64,000 nt of DNA, from the NCBI GenBank assembly GCA_016760335.1, contig CM028679.1:40726593-40790592 (forward strand), in the 5' to 3' direction. Positions 44,756 to 58,579 of this stretch are shown in pieces; position 1 is the stretch's first letter; each line of letters starts with the position of its first letter. The DNA comes from Gastrodia elata (Eukaryota > Streptophyta > Magnoliopsida > Asparagales > Orchidaceae). Under the pieces are notes generated by a model. The model worked only from the letters and a program-made list of their open reading frames with translations. It was not told the DNA's origin and did no database searches. A program made the translations under genes and the position numbers.

Positions 44756-47700
44756 AACGACAGTTGTGATATCATTTTGTTTTCTATTTAAGACGTTCTA
44801 ACTACTCTAAGTTACATAAGATTCAGAATCCTCAATTCCTACACTGTCTGTAACTTAGAATCACGAGCCTACAAGTTAAAGGAATGTTAGAACTAGTAAA
44901 GTTCTAATATTTATAAATCACATGTCGCTTAATTAAGTTAAAAGAATAAATCAAACGTCCTAAGTTATTATTTTATAAATCCCAAATTAATCTTGAGTAG
45001 TCAAATCAAGATTTATAGGATTAAGAATCAAATCCCAAAGAATGAAATTTAATTCTTAATCACAAGGTCATCTTAAGGACTAAGGTTTTAATCCCATCTT
45101 ACTGATTAAGTGTTAAGGCAAATCCTAATGATAAATCAATTCATTAGGATAGATCTCTTATTCTTAGTTCTAAGGTTTAAAGAAAAAAATAATCATTAAA
45201 TAAACTAAGAAAATCTATAAACTCATAAACTCAAGATTTCACCTATTGAGTAACCCAATTTACTCAATTAATGAATTCTAACTTAAGATCTATTTCTAAT
45301 CCTAGGAATCTAAAGCTCTTAAATACTAAGAGTATTTCTCATGAAACACATCATAACTAATTTTATAATACCTAAGGAAAGATCTAGAAATAATTAAGGA
45401 AGGGAAGCACTCAAATTTTACTTAGGAATTTCCTTAAGGACTAAAAAATGAATTCTTGATCAAAATCAAATTAAGGATCTAATTTCTATCCTAAATCACT
45501 TTATTTATGTTTGAAATGATTAGAATGTGATTTTAGGATTTTAAAATGCCAAACCCTAATTTTGGGCAAAATTGCCATTTTGCCCCTACTTAAGGGTCTA
45601 AATCTTATCTTTATGAATTTAGGATTAAATTCTGAATTTTAACAAAGTGGAATGATTACATACTGTCTAATATGAGTTTAGACAGTAAGATCATAAATTT
45701 TGGTTTACTATTAATCCTTATAAGGTCAAATTAAGGAATTTGACCTATAAGGGAATATTGAAAATTTTACCCAAATGACATATAATTTTTTTATCAGTTT
45801 ATTAAAGGTTATGCCCTAAGGTTTCCATAGAATCTAAAATTAATGAATTTTGATGTGTATTGGCTAAGTTATAGCCAAAACAAGATCTAGGGTTTAAAAG
45901 GTAATTAAGGATTCTTAATTAAGGGTCAAAAACCCTAACTTTGTCAATTGGTGTCCAAATTGAATACTTTTAGTAGCTGTATGTCACAATCGATTCACTG
46001 ATTCTAATGACTAGTGGTAGGTTCAATTTGGACTCCATTTGGCTAAGTTATGGCTTAATTAAGGTTTAGGGTGATTAGTAAGTGATTAGTGAAATTAATC
46101 ACTCAATCATAAATCCAACCATACAGTTAGGTTCTAATAGGTTTTAGGAGTTCTCTGAAACTTGGTTTGTCCAATTTGGATTATTAATTTTACTAATATT
46201 CACTAATCAAGTTTTAGGGTAATTAGGGGTGATTAGCAAATCTAACTATTAAATCCCAAATATTTTTGTAGGTCTCTGTAGATTAGGTTTTTCTGATCTA
46301 AATTGATGTTTGGATTACCTAATTTGGAGTTAAGATGACCAACTTATGGTCATTTGAAGTTCTAGGTCAAATTAGGCTAATTAGGGTTAGGTCCTAAATG
46401 TCATTAGTCAAATGCTAATCCAAATAGCAAAGTTAATACTACTAAAATATTCCTTAGGATTTTGTGAGTATTTTAAGACCCATATTGGATATGTTTGGAT
46501 TAAAGATTGCAAAGTTATAGTGATTTGAAATTTTTGGGATATTTAGGGCTTAATGTGGGGATCATAAATATCACTATGCTAAATATAGCTTTTACTGAAA
46601 TTTGAATGGTACAAGAATGATCCTTATTTTCTTCTGGTCAAAATGACATAATTTTTTTAAATTTGGACTTGTGGATTATAATCTATGGAGATTTGAATAA
46701 TTTAAATTAACTAATTTAATTTAATTAAAATTTAACTAATATTTCCATTAACTATTAACACCTGCCGGTCAACACGGCGGCGGGCCCCACATATGATAGC
46801 AGTAGGCGCCTCTTTACGCGACGAAGAAGAGACAACGCTGCACAGCGGGCCCCACTCCAGCATGCCAACGATCGACACATGGACGACTCAGTATGCGGGT
46901 TGGACCCGTGGGGCGAACCCGGTCCGGTCCAAGCGCGTCTTCTTCTTCGGTAGAACGCCACGGGTGGAATTAGGGCAACCAATGGATCAACACATATAAC
47001 ACCTCAGGATTTGATTCGCATGCAAAAAGGAAGATCGTGAGCTAACATTTCGATTGAACCTATTGTTTCCATCATTTCCCTTCCACAACACTTGAAGAAA
47101 TAATGCCCTAATTTCTGGGGTTGCGGATGACTATGCCCGATTGAAAAAAAAAACAAATGGCGAACTCCATTGAGCTCGCCAATGATTGATCATCGCAATA
47201 CTCAGAATAATATTCACATAATTGAGGTTACTGCAATATAGCATGAAAATTTATTGTATAAGATGGGGAGGTGGAGTACCTAACCCGGTGAAGCTAGGAT
47301 CGCCAGAGCTTTGGCAAATTCCAAGTGTTTCTCCCTGTCCAACAGAAAATTATAGGTCGAAATTAGATAAGGAGAATAAGCAAGACGTGAAGGATCTTTC
47401 AAGCGGTGGATGCCATCTGCGCAAGGAAGAAGCTCGACACGTGCATGAGGACTCGACACGCGCCCTCACCTTCGCAAACGAGGATTAAGAAATCGTGGCC
47501 GTCCATTTTGGACGGCCCGATCCAATGGCGCAGGAGCACCGTCTCATATTAACGGCCCAGCCCGTTAAGTTCAAATGGCGGCCAAATTTAATTAATTTAA
47601 GTAATATAATTACATTATTATGTAATTAATTTAGCATATCCAAACAAAAATTTACTCACTTAATTGCATTCCAAATATTTCTAATAAATCACCCTTAGCT

Positions 47701-48081
47701 AAATGAAGGGTGAGGAACGCAACGGTGTAGTCGAATTTTTGATTTGACGAGTATTTAACTATTTGATTTTTCAGGATATTAAATAATATTAAAATATTCG
47801 TCAAAAATCCAACGACTTCCAAATGCGTCCAAAATATCACCCCTAGCTATTTTGGGGGTGATGAACGCAATGGCGATGTCAGATTTTCGATCTGAGGTTT
47901 AAATAAAAAGTCAATTTCTAGGATTTTGGTATTTTCTTAGAAATCAGGATATGCTCTATTTGATTCATGATTTAATCAAGATCTTAGAGATGATTTTCTA
48001 ATAACTTAATTAAGGCACTAGAACCATAATTAGGACTTAGATTAGTCCTAATTGACCTAAGTAACAACCTGGGTTGTTACA
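44756..48081 (-). mobile_element. 5' LTR of the minus-strand Tekay-like element, 3' end deleted
   Basis: On the minus strand it begins TGTAACAACCCAGG at 48081 and follows the 13856 solo LTR part by part: GC-rich island at 46750-47560, AT-rich body, and the tract with ttctaagttacat near 44820, which equals about 17200-17270 of the solo LTR. It stops at about 44755, so the last 1.4 kb of LTR plus leader and half of gag are gone, probably in one deletion. The small ORFs in the GC island are not genes. Confidence 0.8.
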
Positions 48082-50902
48082 CCTAGTTAGGTCATAACTT
48101 GACCAATTGAAGTCCAAATTAGGTCTACTCCCAGTTAAAGTACTCAGTGTAATATATGAAATCTATAGATACTGAGTTTGCTGAAATTGGATCTCAAACA
48201 GAAAAGTTCAATTTTTGACCCCTCTCTACCCTAGAAAAGTTACCAAATTGTCCTTGGAGCTTAGAACGTCGATAACGTAGCCATTTAACCTCAGAATTTA
48301 GTGTTTTTGAACTCTATAGAATCTTTGAACAACAACCAATAATAAACTGCATAAAAATTTAGATTTCCATTAGGTGTAATTACTAAATTGCCACCTTAGG
48401 CCAAAAACCTTAATTTGATCATGTAAGACCTATTTCTTATCCAATATGAGTGTACTTACTATCTATCTTCATGATGGATAGTAAAGAATCATTTGATAGT
48501 ATGAAATTTTTACTTAGAGCCCTAAATCAAAAGGTAGCTTCTTAGACCCTTAAATAGGGACAAAATTATCATTTAGCCCAAAATTTTGGATAAGTGTCCT
48601 TAACCCCTAAAATATCATTCAAAATCACTAAAATTAATAATAAAAATGCATTAGAATCATTTAAGTGAATTGAATCAACTAGTCAATCAAATTTGGTTAA
48701 ATTCCATAAATTCTCTAAGTCTTATCTTTAGGAATTAACACTACACGTAGGACTATTCCTGAGACTAGGACTAGATCATAGATTATATTTTATTCCTTAT
48801 ATGAATTGAGTTATTCAATAAATGAAACCTTAGTTTTATTAGTTTCTAGATTGTTATAACTTAATTTTGATTATTTTGTCTTCTAATCTTAGGTTAAGAC
48901 TAGGAGAATCATCATATTAAGTTTGACTTTGCTTAATGGGATCTGCCTTAATCATTAGATCACATTTAGATTAAAACCTAAATTTTAAGCTCCACCTTTA
49001 GATTATGTGATTGAAACCAGGCTCATGGTGTTTAATTCATAATCTCTAGTTTAGTAGATCTTGATTAGATCTTATTTTATAACGTCTAAGCTCATCAATT
49101 AGGACACCGTGATTTATTACTTAACCTATAGTCGTATATGATTGAACTAGATTAGAACTTGATTAGTTTCAATCATTTTTAACTTATAAGATTATGCTTC
49201 TAAGTTACACTAGATAGTAGGAATTGGATATCCTGAACTTGTATAACTTAGAATAGGTAGAATGGTTAATTAGATAATAAATGATATCACCATATTTAGT
49301 AGAGTCTCTTATTTACTATTGAATTTTGTTGCTTACGCTTTCCTTGTATTTTGTGCATTAATCCTTGAACATATCATACAAGAATATTGTTGCATGAAAA
49401 TGAAAATATAGAATATTTAGAATAACTTTGCATTGGGTTCAGTTATTGGTTGACTTTTGTGCATAGTACCCCAATGGGCCGGGGGAAGGTGAGATAAAGG
49501 TTATTTAAATTCACTCATTGAAGAGTGTGGTGTTAAGTTGAAACCTGAATAGTCTTTCAGATGTGCTTGACTCCCCTGCTACTTCTGAATTTTCAAAAGT
49601 AACTTTTTACCCACTCATATAGGGCAAAAACCTACTAATTCAAATTTAGCTTTGGAGAGTTAAAGAGTGAGACGCTAGTCGAATGTAGGGTTTGTCCACA
49701 GAAATAAAGTTAATAATTAAAATATGAATTTGCATGTGTTAATACCTCTCAATTCAGTTATGTATATAGCCCTAGCCTCTTTATTGAAGCTAAAAAATTT
49801 TGCACCTTAGCCACTTATGTTGCTAAGATCCTTGTAGCCCTAGCCTCTTATGACACTAGGAAAATTTTGTCATCTTAGCCACCTTGTTGAAGCTAAGAAT
49901 CATTTTGATTTCAATAGGCTTGATTTAGCCCTCATTTGTATAGCAGTCATGACACGCTATTTCTACCCTTGTTCCTGATTTCAATTTTACTTTTTAGTTT
50001 ACTTTTATCATAGTCAACTATTTTACTTGCATTACTTGTACATTATAGGATGCTAGACTTTTTATTGCTTACTTAGATGTACCGTAGTTGGATTGATTTT
50101 CTTTAAATTCGTATATATTATATGATTATCAGCATCTTTAGGATATAGTCTTTCTTTTCAGTATTTTATTTACTTTATTTATACATGTATGCCTAGTCTT
50201 ATTTTAGCTTATTTTGGGATATGTTTTTTGCCTCACCGTTGTTTAAGTTATAAATATGATTATTTATAGCTTTTTCCTTTTTATTGTATGCTTGTTGGTC
50301 CTACTTTACTTTCCTTTACTTAGAGTTTAGGAAAATGGTGATATTAATAAATGTATAAAAATTTATCAGCCTAAAATATACTTAAATAATTTGTCTAATA
50401 AGATTTCTTTTTTGTTGGATGGGGCCCTAGCATTATGAAACTGATAATATCAGAATCTGAGCAGTTTGGAGATCTAGTACCTGAGGAGGAGCCCTATCTA
50501 GAGGAGGCACAGCAGGGTGGAGCTGAAGACATTTAATTCCTTTTTATATTTTTGTGAGGATGAGCGATATTTTTGCTTTATTTTAAACTTTAAGTAAATG
50601 ATGTAATAATACAAGTACACTTGTGATTGTGTTTTCTTTCTATACTATTATTTCTGAGCATTTTTATTTCATCTCTCATTGAATTATGGTGAAGTGGATG
50701 TATTATGTACTTGTATTTTATTTGCTTCCGCGCTCTGTATTTGTATTGATTAGTAACTGGTACTATGCATTCATTCTGTGCACACCCTTCCCTTATTAGT
50801 AAATTATGGATCTTACATAATCCAATGATAAGTGAGGGATTTGTCAGAGTGGCACACATTCCCTTAAGTCTAATCTTGTGGATTATGGGACGGGGCACCA
50901 CA
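48082..50902 (+). mobile_element. 3' part of a Tekay-like LTR
   Basis: Begins in mid-LTR sequence (similar to about 15700-16010 of the solo LTR). It carries the ttgttggatggggccct block (50413), the hairpin region, and ends GGCACCACA at 50902, like the CGCCACA end at 18702. Its 5' part is absent: the reverse LTR starts at the neighbouring base. It does not continue the LTR that stops at 39427, because the LTR coordinates overlap. Confidence 0.7.
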
Positions 50903-51244
50903 ATAAATCTTCAGATCAAAGAAACTCTAGAACGTACCTCCGGAAGAGGCGAACGAATCACCAATAACAATGAAGATTCTATAACACTTTTGGGTATCAT
51001 TCTTCATGGCAAAGTGCCAAAATTTAATTAAAATTATTGCAGAATTGTAGCCACCTATTTTAGGATTCCAACAGTACAAATCTGAGCTTATACGGTAGAG
51101 AACGGGGAGTCGGTAGTCAACGTGATACATTTGGACAATCGTGTGCAGGTGTCGTAAAAAAATTTCTTTTCACACTGCTTTTATTGTTCCTCTTATTATT
51201 ATTGTAGCAATAATAATCATAATAATAACAACAACAACAACAAC

Positions 51245-51287
<43 letters not shown>

Positions 51288-51668
51288 TACTAATAATGAT
51301 AATATATATTTTTTAATAGCACAATAATAATAAGAGAAAATAATGTATTTTATTTTTTTCTTGATATTTTTTCTTGAATTTTCTCTTTTCTCTTTTTTTT
51401 TTTGCTTATTTTTTTCTAAAATGTGGGCAAACAAATTGGCACCCTAGACAACAACGAGAGAATTCGTCGGGCTGACAAGTTGGGGTGGATCGAGCGAAGC
51501 TCAATGAGCTACTAGGAAATGTGGATCTATGTTGACGGGCCTGCAACAGAGCAACCGGTGGCAGGAGTCGCTGGAATATAAAATAATTCAAAAAATCTTG
51601 AAAAAGTTAGATAGAAAGCTCTTAGTGAGTAGAAGAATATTCTCTTCTGCACCAGGATGTGAAATCTA
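50903..51668. other. Unassigned stretch with AAT/CAA microsatellite
   Basis: 50903-51180 has no recognised content. 51220-51290 is a run of acaacaac followed by at least thirteen aat triplets. 51300-51420 is AT-rich. The minus-strand frame through the microsatellite is low complexity (tyrosine runs). The part near 51435-51668 may be internal leader of the element whose primer site lies at 51669. Confidence 0.4.
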
Positions 51669-51679
51669 GCTCTGATACA
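51669..51679 (-). other. Primer-binding-site-like sequence, minus strand
   Basis: gctctgataca on the plus strand is, reversed, tgtatcagagc, one base from the iMet primer site, and it continues into tagatt, as common copia leaders do. It implies a minus-strand retroelement with its LTR to the right (about 51690-52040), which I cannot delimit. Confidence 0.4.
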
Positions 51680-52059
51680 AAAAAAATGGCGGCGCAAAGT
51701 TGAAGGAAGATGATTACACGTGCTTAAGCGATCATTCAACTTCGGGAAGTCGTTTGATGGATCAAAAGAAGTAGGAATTGGACGAAACTTTTGGAGGATG
51801 TTTATGGGGATGCTAGGGTTGAAGGAATATTTTTATAGATTTTTTTGTATCTATTTGAGGAGGTTATGGGCAGCGGAATGTGGGGGTGTCAGAGTTACGT
51901 AGGTTTCCTTATTAACATGTCATCAAGTCATTAGGCTCCTAGTATATGCATGCGTCATTACTCATCGATGTCCAGCTGGTGGCTGTGTTGCATCAGAATT
52001 GCTCCTCTAGACTATACAAACCTCAAGAAACAAAATGTGGCAGTGGGGGGTTCTTAGGT

Positions 52060-55020
52060 TGTAATAACCCTTAGTAGTACTAAGTCTTAATTACAGTTTC
52101 CAAAAAGCTCAAAACATCAGTATAACACTTTCTTAGGTAATTTAAAAGAAAATGATTTTTGAATGTTTTAATAATATTTATTTGAATTAAATAATTCCAA
52201 AAAATTTTGACGTCAAACCAAAAAAAAATTGTATATTTGGATTCATTGTACTAAAATATATTGAAGGTGAAATTTTTATAATCTTTGGATTAAAAATAGT
52301 TTAAAATACTTAAAATAAATAAAATACACTTGAAATTTTATTTAAATAAAACCCTAAAAAAATGATTTTAATTAACCAACTGTCAATTCAATTAATTTTG
52401 AAACCGTAGAGATGTATAGATCATGTGTGCAAGATGATGTGCCAAGCATGGATGCAGAGTAAATTAACGTCGTTGCATTAAAATGAGGCCACATCAGGTG
52501 GCAGCACACATTCAGATATATTATTTAACTAGCATTGTTCATCATCTTCTCTAAACTGCCCGACAGAACAAATCTAACACTTAACTCAATGACAGTGTAA
52601 CTAACCTCTATTGGATTAGGTAATTTAACTCAACATTAGATGTTAATGTAATACTTAATATTGAATTATTAATACAAATTCAATATAAAATATTACTTAG
52701 GCCAAGAATCTAATTGAGATTAAAATAAATATATAAATATTATATGAGAAAACATGCAATTCCATTTTTCATTCATACCTAAAAAGAAAATAAGGCATTC
52801 ATCACAAAAAATACAATAAAGAGATACAGATGAATTAAGCTATACAAACAATTTTGGTATAAGACTTTTTCATCCTCACTAAATAAGAAAAGGTAGATAA
52901 AACTTCAAGGTTGCCCTGCTCCACCTAGTAGGTTATCTCTACTCCGCCTCATGAATCTTCTTCAAGCTCCTGATCCACCGTAACAATTTCATAGTGTAGG
53001 GCACAATCAAAAAAGTAGAAATTTGATTAAACTTTTAAAATCTAAATACATTTTAGACTTGTGATTTATTTTTACAAAATATCACACTTAATACTTATAA
53101 TTAATTTTATAAGTGATGTAAAAAGTAATAATGAAATAATACAGAAATAAAAAGACAGATAAAATAAAAATGTATAAAAATATAAAAGTATTGAAATGCC
53201 TACAAGTATAGGTTACAACGAACCTGCAAAATCTATCAACAAGGAACATTATATATATACAAGGGTGCATATAAAGAAAAATGCAGAAAGTAAATATGCT
53301 CAATAGAGTTATGCTAAGTGAACTAAAAAATAGTGTAACTAAATCTAATTGCACTAAACTGAATGTATAAAAATTGAACTATAAGAAATACTAAAAGTAA
53401 ATATATGTAAATGGGTTCAGTTTCTAGGATTCAAATAAACTATGTATAACAATCTTCAAGATTGTTTGTACCTTAATTTGGTTTCATGAATCAACTTATG
53501 TTGAAATTTAAATGCTGAAATTTGAAGCTTTAAATCTCTTAAATGTTTATGTTAGATTTTATAACTTAGGTGTTTTATACCTTAAATTAGAAAAAACTTG
53601 TGATAGAAAATACCTTATTGAATACACATTGAGGTAGACCTTTAGATGAGCCTCTTGAACTCTAGATAATTGAGCTTTTATTCTTGTGGTAGTAATAACC
53701 TAATGAACTATAGATTGAACATAAATGAGGTAGTTCATCTAATTAGAGTACTTCTATATCACAACATTAGAATCTCATTTCTTATTACCCCCAATAGAGG
53801 AAGTATTCATTAGATTGAATTTACTTGGATTCTAAATGGTTAGTAAAGAATGATAACATTAGTGTTTATCATGTAGATACTATAGTGCATACCCATAAAG
53901 CTAATTTGATTCAGTAAGGATATGAAATTAGTTGATTTATCCTAAATGGAATTATATATTCTAATCTTATCTTAGATGAATCTACAATAATATCATATTA
54001 AATTTTCCAGTTTTATCAAGTGTATTATAAGTGAGGGATTGAATAACTTACTTTGAGAGAATAAACTGTAAAATGATTCTGTCCCTTATCTTTGTGCGTA
54101 TCGATAAATGCAGTTAAACAAACTAAGTGTTTCACATTACTATTCTTAGAAAGTACTATTTATATATATGTACTCCCAATATGTGATAAATTAAGAAAGT
54201 TATAAGTTTAAATTGCTTTGAAACAATTTTTCCATAAACTGCTTAAGCATAAACATAGCCATCAAGAATCATTTGTGAATTGCAGGATGTAACATATACC
54301 AAGAGGGAAATTTTGGGATGCAGCAGGCATCAAGATATTAGAATTCCTAATGGGATGTATGTGGGCATCAAATTATATATTCATAACATTTCAGTGGTAA
54401 TCCAGATGCATTTACATTGACATACAACACGGTTCTATCCTAGTATTATTATTCAATTTTTAGTCTTTACAGTGGATTTGTTTCAGCACCACCTTTTAGT
54501 TACCATTTTACGATATTTTCCTACTTTTAATTATTTTTACTAATTTTTGCAATAGTTTTTTGATTTATTTACTATTAAATTTCTTAAACTGTATAAAGGC
54601 ATGCTATAGCATTTTGTTTGTGTTAGACTTATTGTCTAACACAGGTACTTTTCTTTTCTTTCATCCAAAAATCCAACATTCTGGGATCTGACAATATGTC
54701 AGATTCTGAGCAGTTTGGAGAGCTAGCATTGGAGGCCATCTAGGAGATTCAGGAGGACTCGGTGGAGAAATAAAAGACCCAATTTCTACTATTTTAGTTA
54801 TTTCTAGTTGTGAGATTGAGAGATCTTTATTTCTTCTCTTTTCATTTTAAAATAATAGTTTGTAATAATTATTTGGATGTATGTTCTTTTACTTTCCTTT
54901 ATGATATGAATGCTTCTAGTTAAATCTATGATGAATGTTTGGATGAATGCTTTTAGCTTTCGCACTTTGATTATTCCAACTTATACTTAGTATTATGATG
55001 CCATCGATAGTAAATAATCA
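52060..55020 (+). mobile_element. 5' LTR of another Tekay-like element
   Basis: Begins TGTAATAACCC, a variant of the family start. It carries, near the 3' end, the ttgtgttagacttattgtct block (54620), a hairpin (54686-54704) and gagcagtttggagagcta, as in the copies at 50450 and 18270. One unit of the 140-bp LTR repeat lies at 54085-54165. The exact 3' end is not clear. An upstream capsid-like ORF and gag follow. Confidence 0.65.
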
Positions 55021-55139
55021 TATAAAGCACTCATATATATTGGAAATGGAAAGCCATCACTTAGGTTTCAGCCACTATCTTAGACTCTTTGACAATTATT
55101 GGATGAATGACTTCCAAGACAACAAGATCTAGAGTTGGA

Positions 55140-55441
55140 CTATCAGTGGAATTTCCACTATTGGAGTTGAAGTTCTTGACAAGATACTAGTATGTCCAAA
55201 CTTACAAGGAACAAGTCTTTCAGTCCTTGCTAGAGAATGGAAAGAGCGCGTAACAACTACCCTTTATGAGATCAATTGTCCCGAGGAGTATGTCTATAGA
55301 TCGTGGGACCGTTGCTCAAATGATCAGCAGAAAGATGGTGGTTATGGATGAGCCAAAGACTAAAGCAAAAGTGTGAGAGAAGTCATCACGAAGTTACTTT
55401 CAATGATTTATGTGTCTCTTTAATAGATAAATTCTATAGTT
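55140..55441 (+). pseudogene. Upstream capsid-like ORF (copy C)
   Basis: Two frames joined by a shift at about 55325 read GVEVLDKIL, LSVLAREWKERV, YEINCPEEY and then AERWWLWMSQRL, TFNDLCVSLIDKFY and a stop. These are the same anchor points as in copies A and B. It lies about 130 bp upstream of the gag start at 55575, separated by T-rich sequence. An identical order in three diverged elements argues that it is a real, once-translated module. Function unknown. Confidence 0.55.
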
Positions 55442-55574
55442 GATGATTATTATTATCCATTCTAGTCTTATTAATTATTTTTTTAGTAATTTATCTCTAT
55501 AATCTCTTTTATGAGGTAATGGAAAACTTTTTGATCTCTCTTTCTGAATTTGTATTTTTGGGAAATAGTGGTCA

Positions 55575-56150
55575 TGAATACAAGATCCCCAATACTGAAA
55601 ACTCCCATTAAGAGCACTGTTGCTTCTTCTAGTGGATCCGACACCAATGACTCATTGGTTGGCTTGGTTAAGACTCTAATCAAGAACCAAGCCCAGGAGA
55701 CTCGTAACCTCCTATTAGCACATCAGTAACCCGTTGTTCAAGCCGTAGTCCCATCTACTTCTCACTATTTTATAGATGGAATTCTACATAGATTCTTACA
55801 TCTGAGTCCACCTACATTCAATGGGGCCTTGATTCCCATGGATATTATAAAATAGTGGGAAAGAACCTTACTAGCATAAAGTGTCCTAATGTAGAGGCAA
55901 TTCACTTAGTAACACACCTATTTCAGGATGAGGCAGAGTACTGGAGGGAGAACAAAAGAAATACTAAATTTGTCGATTATGAAATTGAAGACATCCCATG
56001 GGAATCATTCTTGGAGGCATTCAAGGAGGCTTTCATTTTTGCATTCACTCAAAGCTTAAATAAGAACTACTCAATCTATCTCATAGAGGGAGAGCAGTTA
56101 GGCATTCAGGTGAGCCTAAGCACCTCAAGCTAATACTTGAGAAGTAGTGG
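55575..56150 (+). pseudogene. gag fragment of the element at 52060
   Basis: Starts MNTRSPILKTPIKSTV, then LSPPTFNGALIPMDI, a TAG in place of Trp, then from 55855 KNLTSIKCPNVEAIHLVTHLF, QDEAEYW and ESFLEAFKEAFI. This is the gag head and capsid, close to the gag at 1292 (KNLTSIKCPDSKVI). The reading decays at about 56150 and no zinc knuckle, protease or pol is found before the next LTR. Confidence 0.85.
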
Positions 56151-56329
56151 ACAGAGACCTAAGTGCTCAAGCGCATCCCGAGCACCAACCAAATCAAAAG
56201 TCACGTGCTTAGTTAGGTGTCCTCCAGGAACTAACCAAATAAAAAACATCATGCTCAAGAACTCCCTAGATGCTAGAAAGATAGAGAGCATGGCACTCAG
56301 GCATGCCCATGTGCCATACTGTAGCGCCC
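56151..56329. other. Unassigned stretch with gctcaagcgca-type words
   Basis: Contains tgctcaagcgcatcccgagc and similar words like those in the LTR at 10620-10950. It may be a fragment of that LTR family or the start of the LTR that ends at 58579. Confidence 0.35.
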
Positions 56330-58579
56330 CACCCCATCACCATGCGCAAAAGAGGTAATCAATCGGCGGCGGAGCGGTGCGCTACTCAGGGAGGGATTTC
56401 GCATCTCCTCGAATAGTTGAAGATAAAACATTAAAGGCTGCTAAATCAACCCCAAGGGAGCTAAATTGGAGAAATTTAGACGAAACTGCTGCAGCGCGCC
56501 ACAATGCGCTCCAGCGGGCCACAGCGGACAAGTGCACTAAACAAATACTTAGAACCAGATCTATCAAACTGGAAGCAAAGCGCTGCAGTGTGCCACAACG
56601 CGTCACAGTGGGCTACGATGACATTTCACAGTTTTAATATGAACTTTATATGAACTAATTGAACAGTGTTGAATTCGCAATTTTGAACTTTTGACCACTG
56701 CTGTGTGCTCTAAGCATGCCACAATGCACTATGCATTATGAAGATTTATGCAGACCTAGAACAAAATCGTTGTAGCCCGCCGTGGCGCGCCACAGTGCGC
56801 TATGGTGGCAGTTCAAATTATTCATGAAAATCTTATATGAATTTATTGAACAGTGACAATTCCGCATTTTCAAAACTCAAACCTCCATAATGCACTGTAG
56901 CCATAAACCGAATTAATTCGACTCGCTCCAACGCGCTGCAGCAGAATAGTGTTTGGATTGAAGGTGCCACAGTGCGCTATGACGGACCCTCGGTAGAACA
57001 GCCCATTTGGAGCTAAATTCAACATAATCAAATGCAATCATTCCAACGCACTGTGGTGCGCCACAGTGTGATACAAAAAATAGCTCCAGAAATTGCATTT
57101 AATACAGCATAGAGAAGGCCACAATTTCAGATCTTTGGTCTTCCCCAGCCTTTTAAAACCTAAAGTAACATTAAAACTGATGAATCCCAAGTGAATAATA
57201 GAAAAAAATTTGAATTTCTTGTATTGAATCAAGGAAGTTGAAGGGTCACATGTGATTAATGCATGGGGGCTGAAAACTCTCCTTATTAAGGGGGCAATTT
57301 TAGACCAAAGAAGGGTTCCAAATTTCTATATTCTAACATCTTAAAGTGAGGCTGCTGTAAGAAAAAAGAGGAAAGAACTCTCCAAGGAGAAAGTGAAGAG
57401 AACTTTAAAGGATTTAGAAGAAAAGATAGTATAATATCTCAAGAGAAGAAAAGGGAAGAAAATGAGAAATACCAAGAGAACCCCAGAAAATATATGGGCT
57501 ATTTCCTAGTACCCCTTCTAAACATTGTCTTATTTTCCTTATTGTGAACTGATGTCAAGGTTCATTTTATTTTTCCTATTTTTTGTATTAATTCTAAAAT
57601 AGAAGGTTAAACCCTCCTAGGAGAGAGTTTGGTTGTAGTTGTGAGACAATATAAGGGTTTATGGTATTGTACGCTATCTTGAAATGAATAAAATTATTTT
57701 GGTGAATTATTTCTTATCCTTGTTTAATGAAAATGCCTGGATGTATCTTATAAAAATCTTTATTAAATCAAATTATAAATGAATTATCATTAAAAAAGAC
57801 TTATTTCAAAGCTCATCAATTGGATTAGAGCAATGAATGAGTGCAAATTAGAGTTGAGAATTATGTGACAAATTGTGACAAATTCTCAAGCTCGTTAGCA
57901 CCATTCCTTAAAGCTCATCCAAGAGATTGATGCTTGTGAGCTAAGTCCTCATCAATCTTGCTATGTGGCTCAGCAAAGTTGAAGGAATGTGAGAATATTA
58001 AACATCCATTGGATGATGTGATATAGTTCAATGAGTCCAATGTATTCTCTCATTTAGCTAAACTACATGTGTATATGCATGATGTAGATTGATGGAAATC
58101 ATGCTTGAGAGATCAATTAATTAAAAGTAATATTTTGGTGACATAGATGTAGGAAATCAGATTTGAAAGCTATTCTAGGTTGAACCCTAAGGGTGTTCTC
58201 CTTGCTGCACTAGACTTAAACTTGTTTAAGTAAAGGATTGCTCAAGTTTAGGTAATGTTCACTTGATTATTTAGGCATATAAAAACACTTTATGAGTTTC
58301 AATGACTAAATGACAGCACCAAGCCCTTACGAGTCCCATAACAAATCTTCAACTCTCTCCTCTTGAACAAATAGTATTTTACCTTAAGTAAATTGTATTA
58401 TTAATTTAGGAACCAATAAAAAACCCAAAAATTAATTATTCTAAATATTAGTGAAAGAAGATAAGACTTAGTATCAAAACCACCGTTCCCTGAGGAAGAT
58501 ATAAATCCCCAAAACTTATTATTCCACTTATTACTTTGAACATGTACACTTGCGTGCAAGGGAAAATTTACAATCTGTC
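56330..58579 (+). mobile_element. Second copy of the Athila/Tat-like LTR (24912 family), 5' edge uncertain
   Basis: From about 57600 it follows the 3' half of the solo LTR at 24912: a ctcaccttaag-like tract, aatcttcaactctctcctc, tgaggaagatataaatcc and an acttgcgtgcaag end block. It finishes AATCTGTCA at 58579, like TCTGTCA at 27249. The 5' half holds GC words (56470-57075), with the shared cctccataa-gcactg word also present at 25316. No flanking duplication could be confirmed. Confidence 0.65.
56470..57075 (+). repeat. Array of degenerate GC-rich words in LTR
   Basis: Eight or more clusters such as ctgcagcgcgccacaatgcg, gccacagtgcgctatg and tggtgcgccacagtgtg, spaced by AT-richer sequence. 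Same word type as at 25060 and 41090. Confidence 0.7.

Noticed and set aside
51117..51434. 105-aa minus-strand ORF with tyrosine and cysteine runs
   Set aside because: It reads through an AAT/CAA microsatellite; low complexity.
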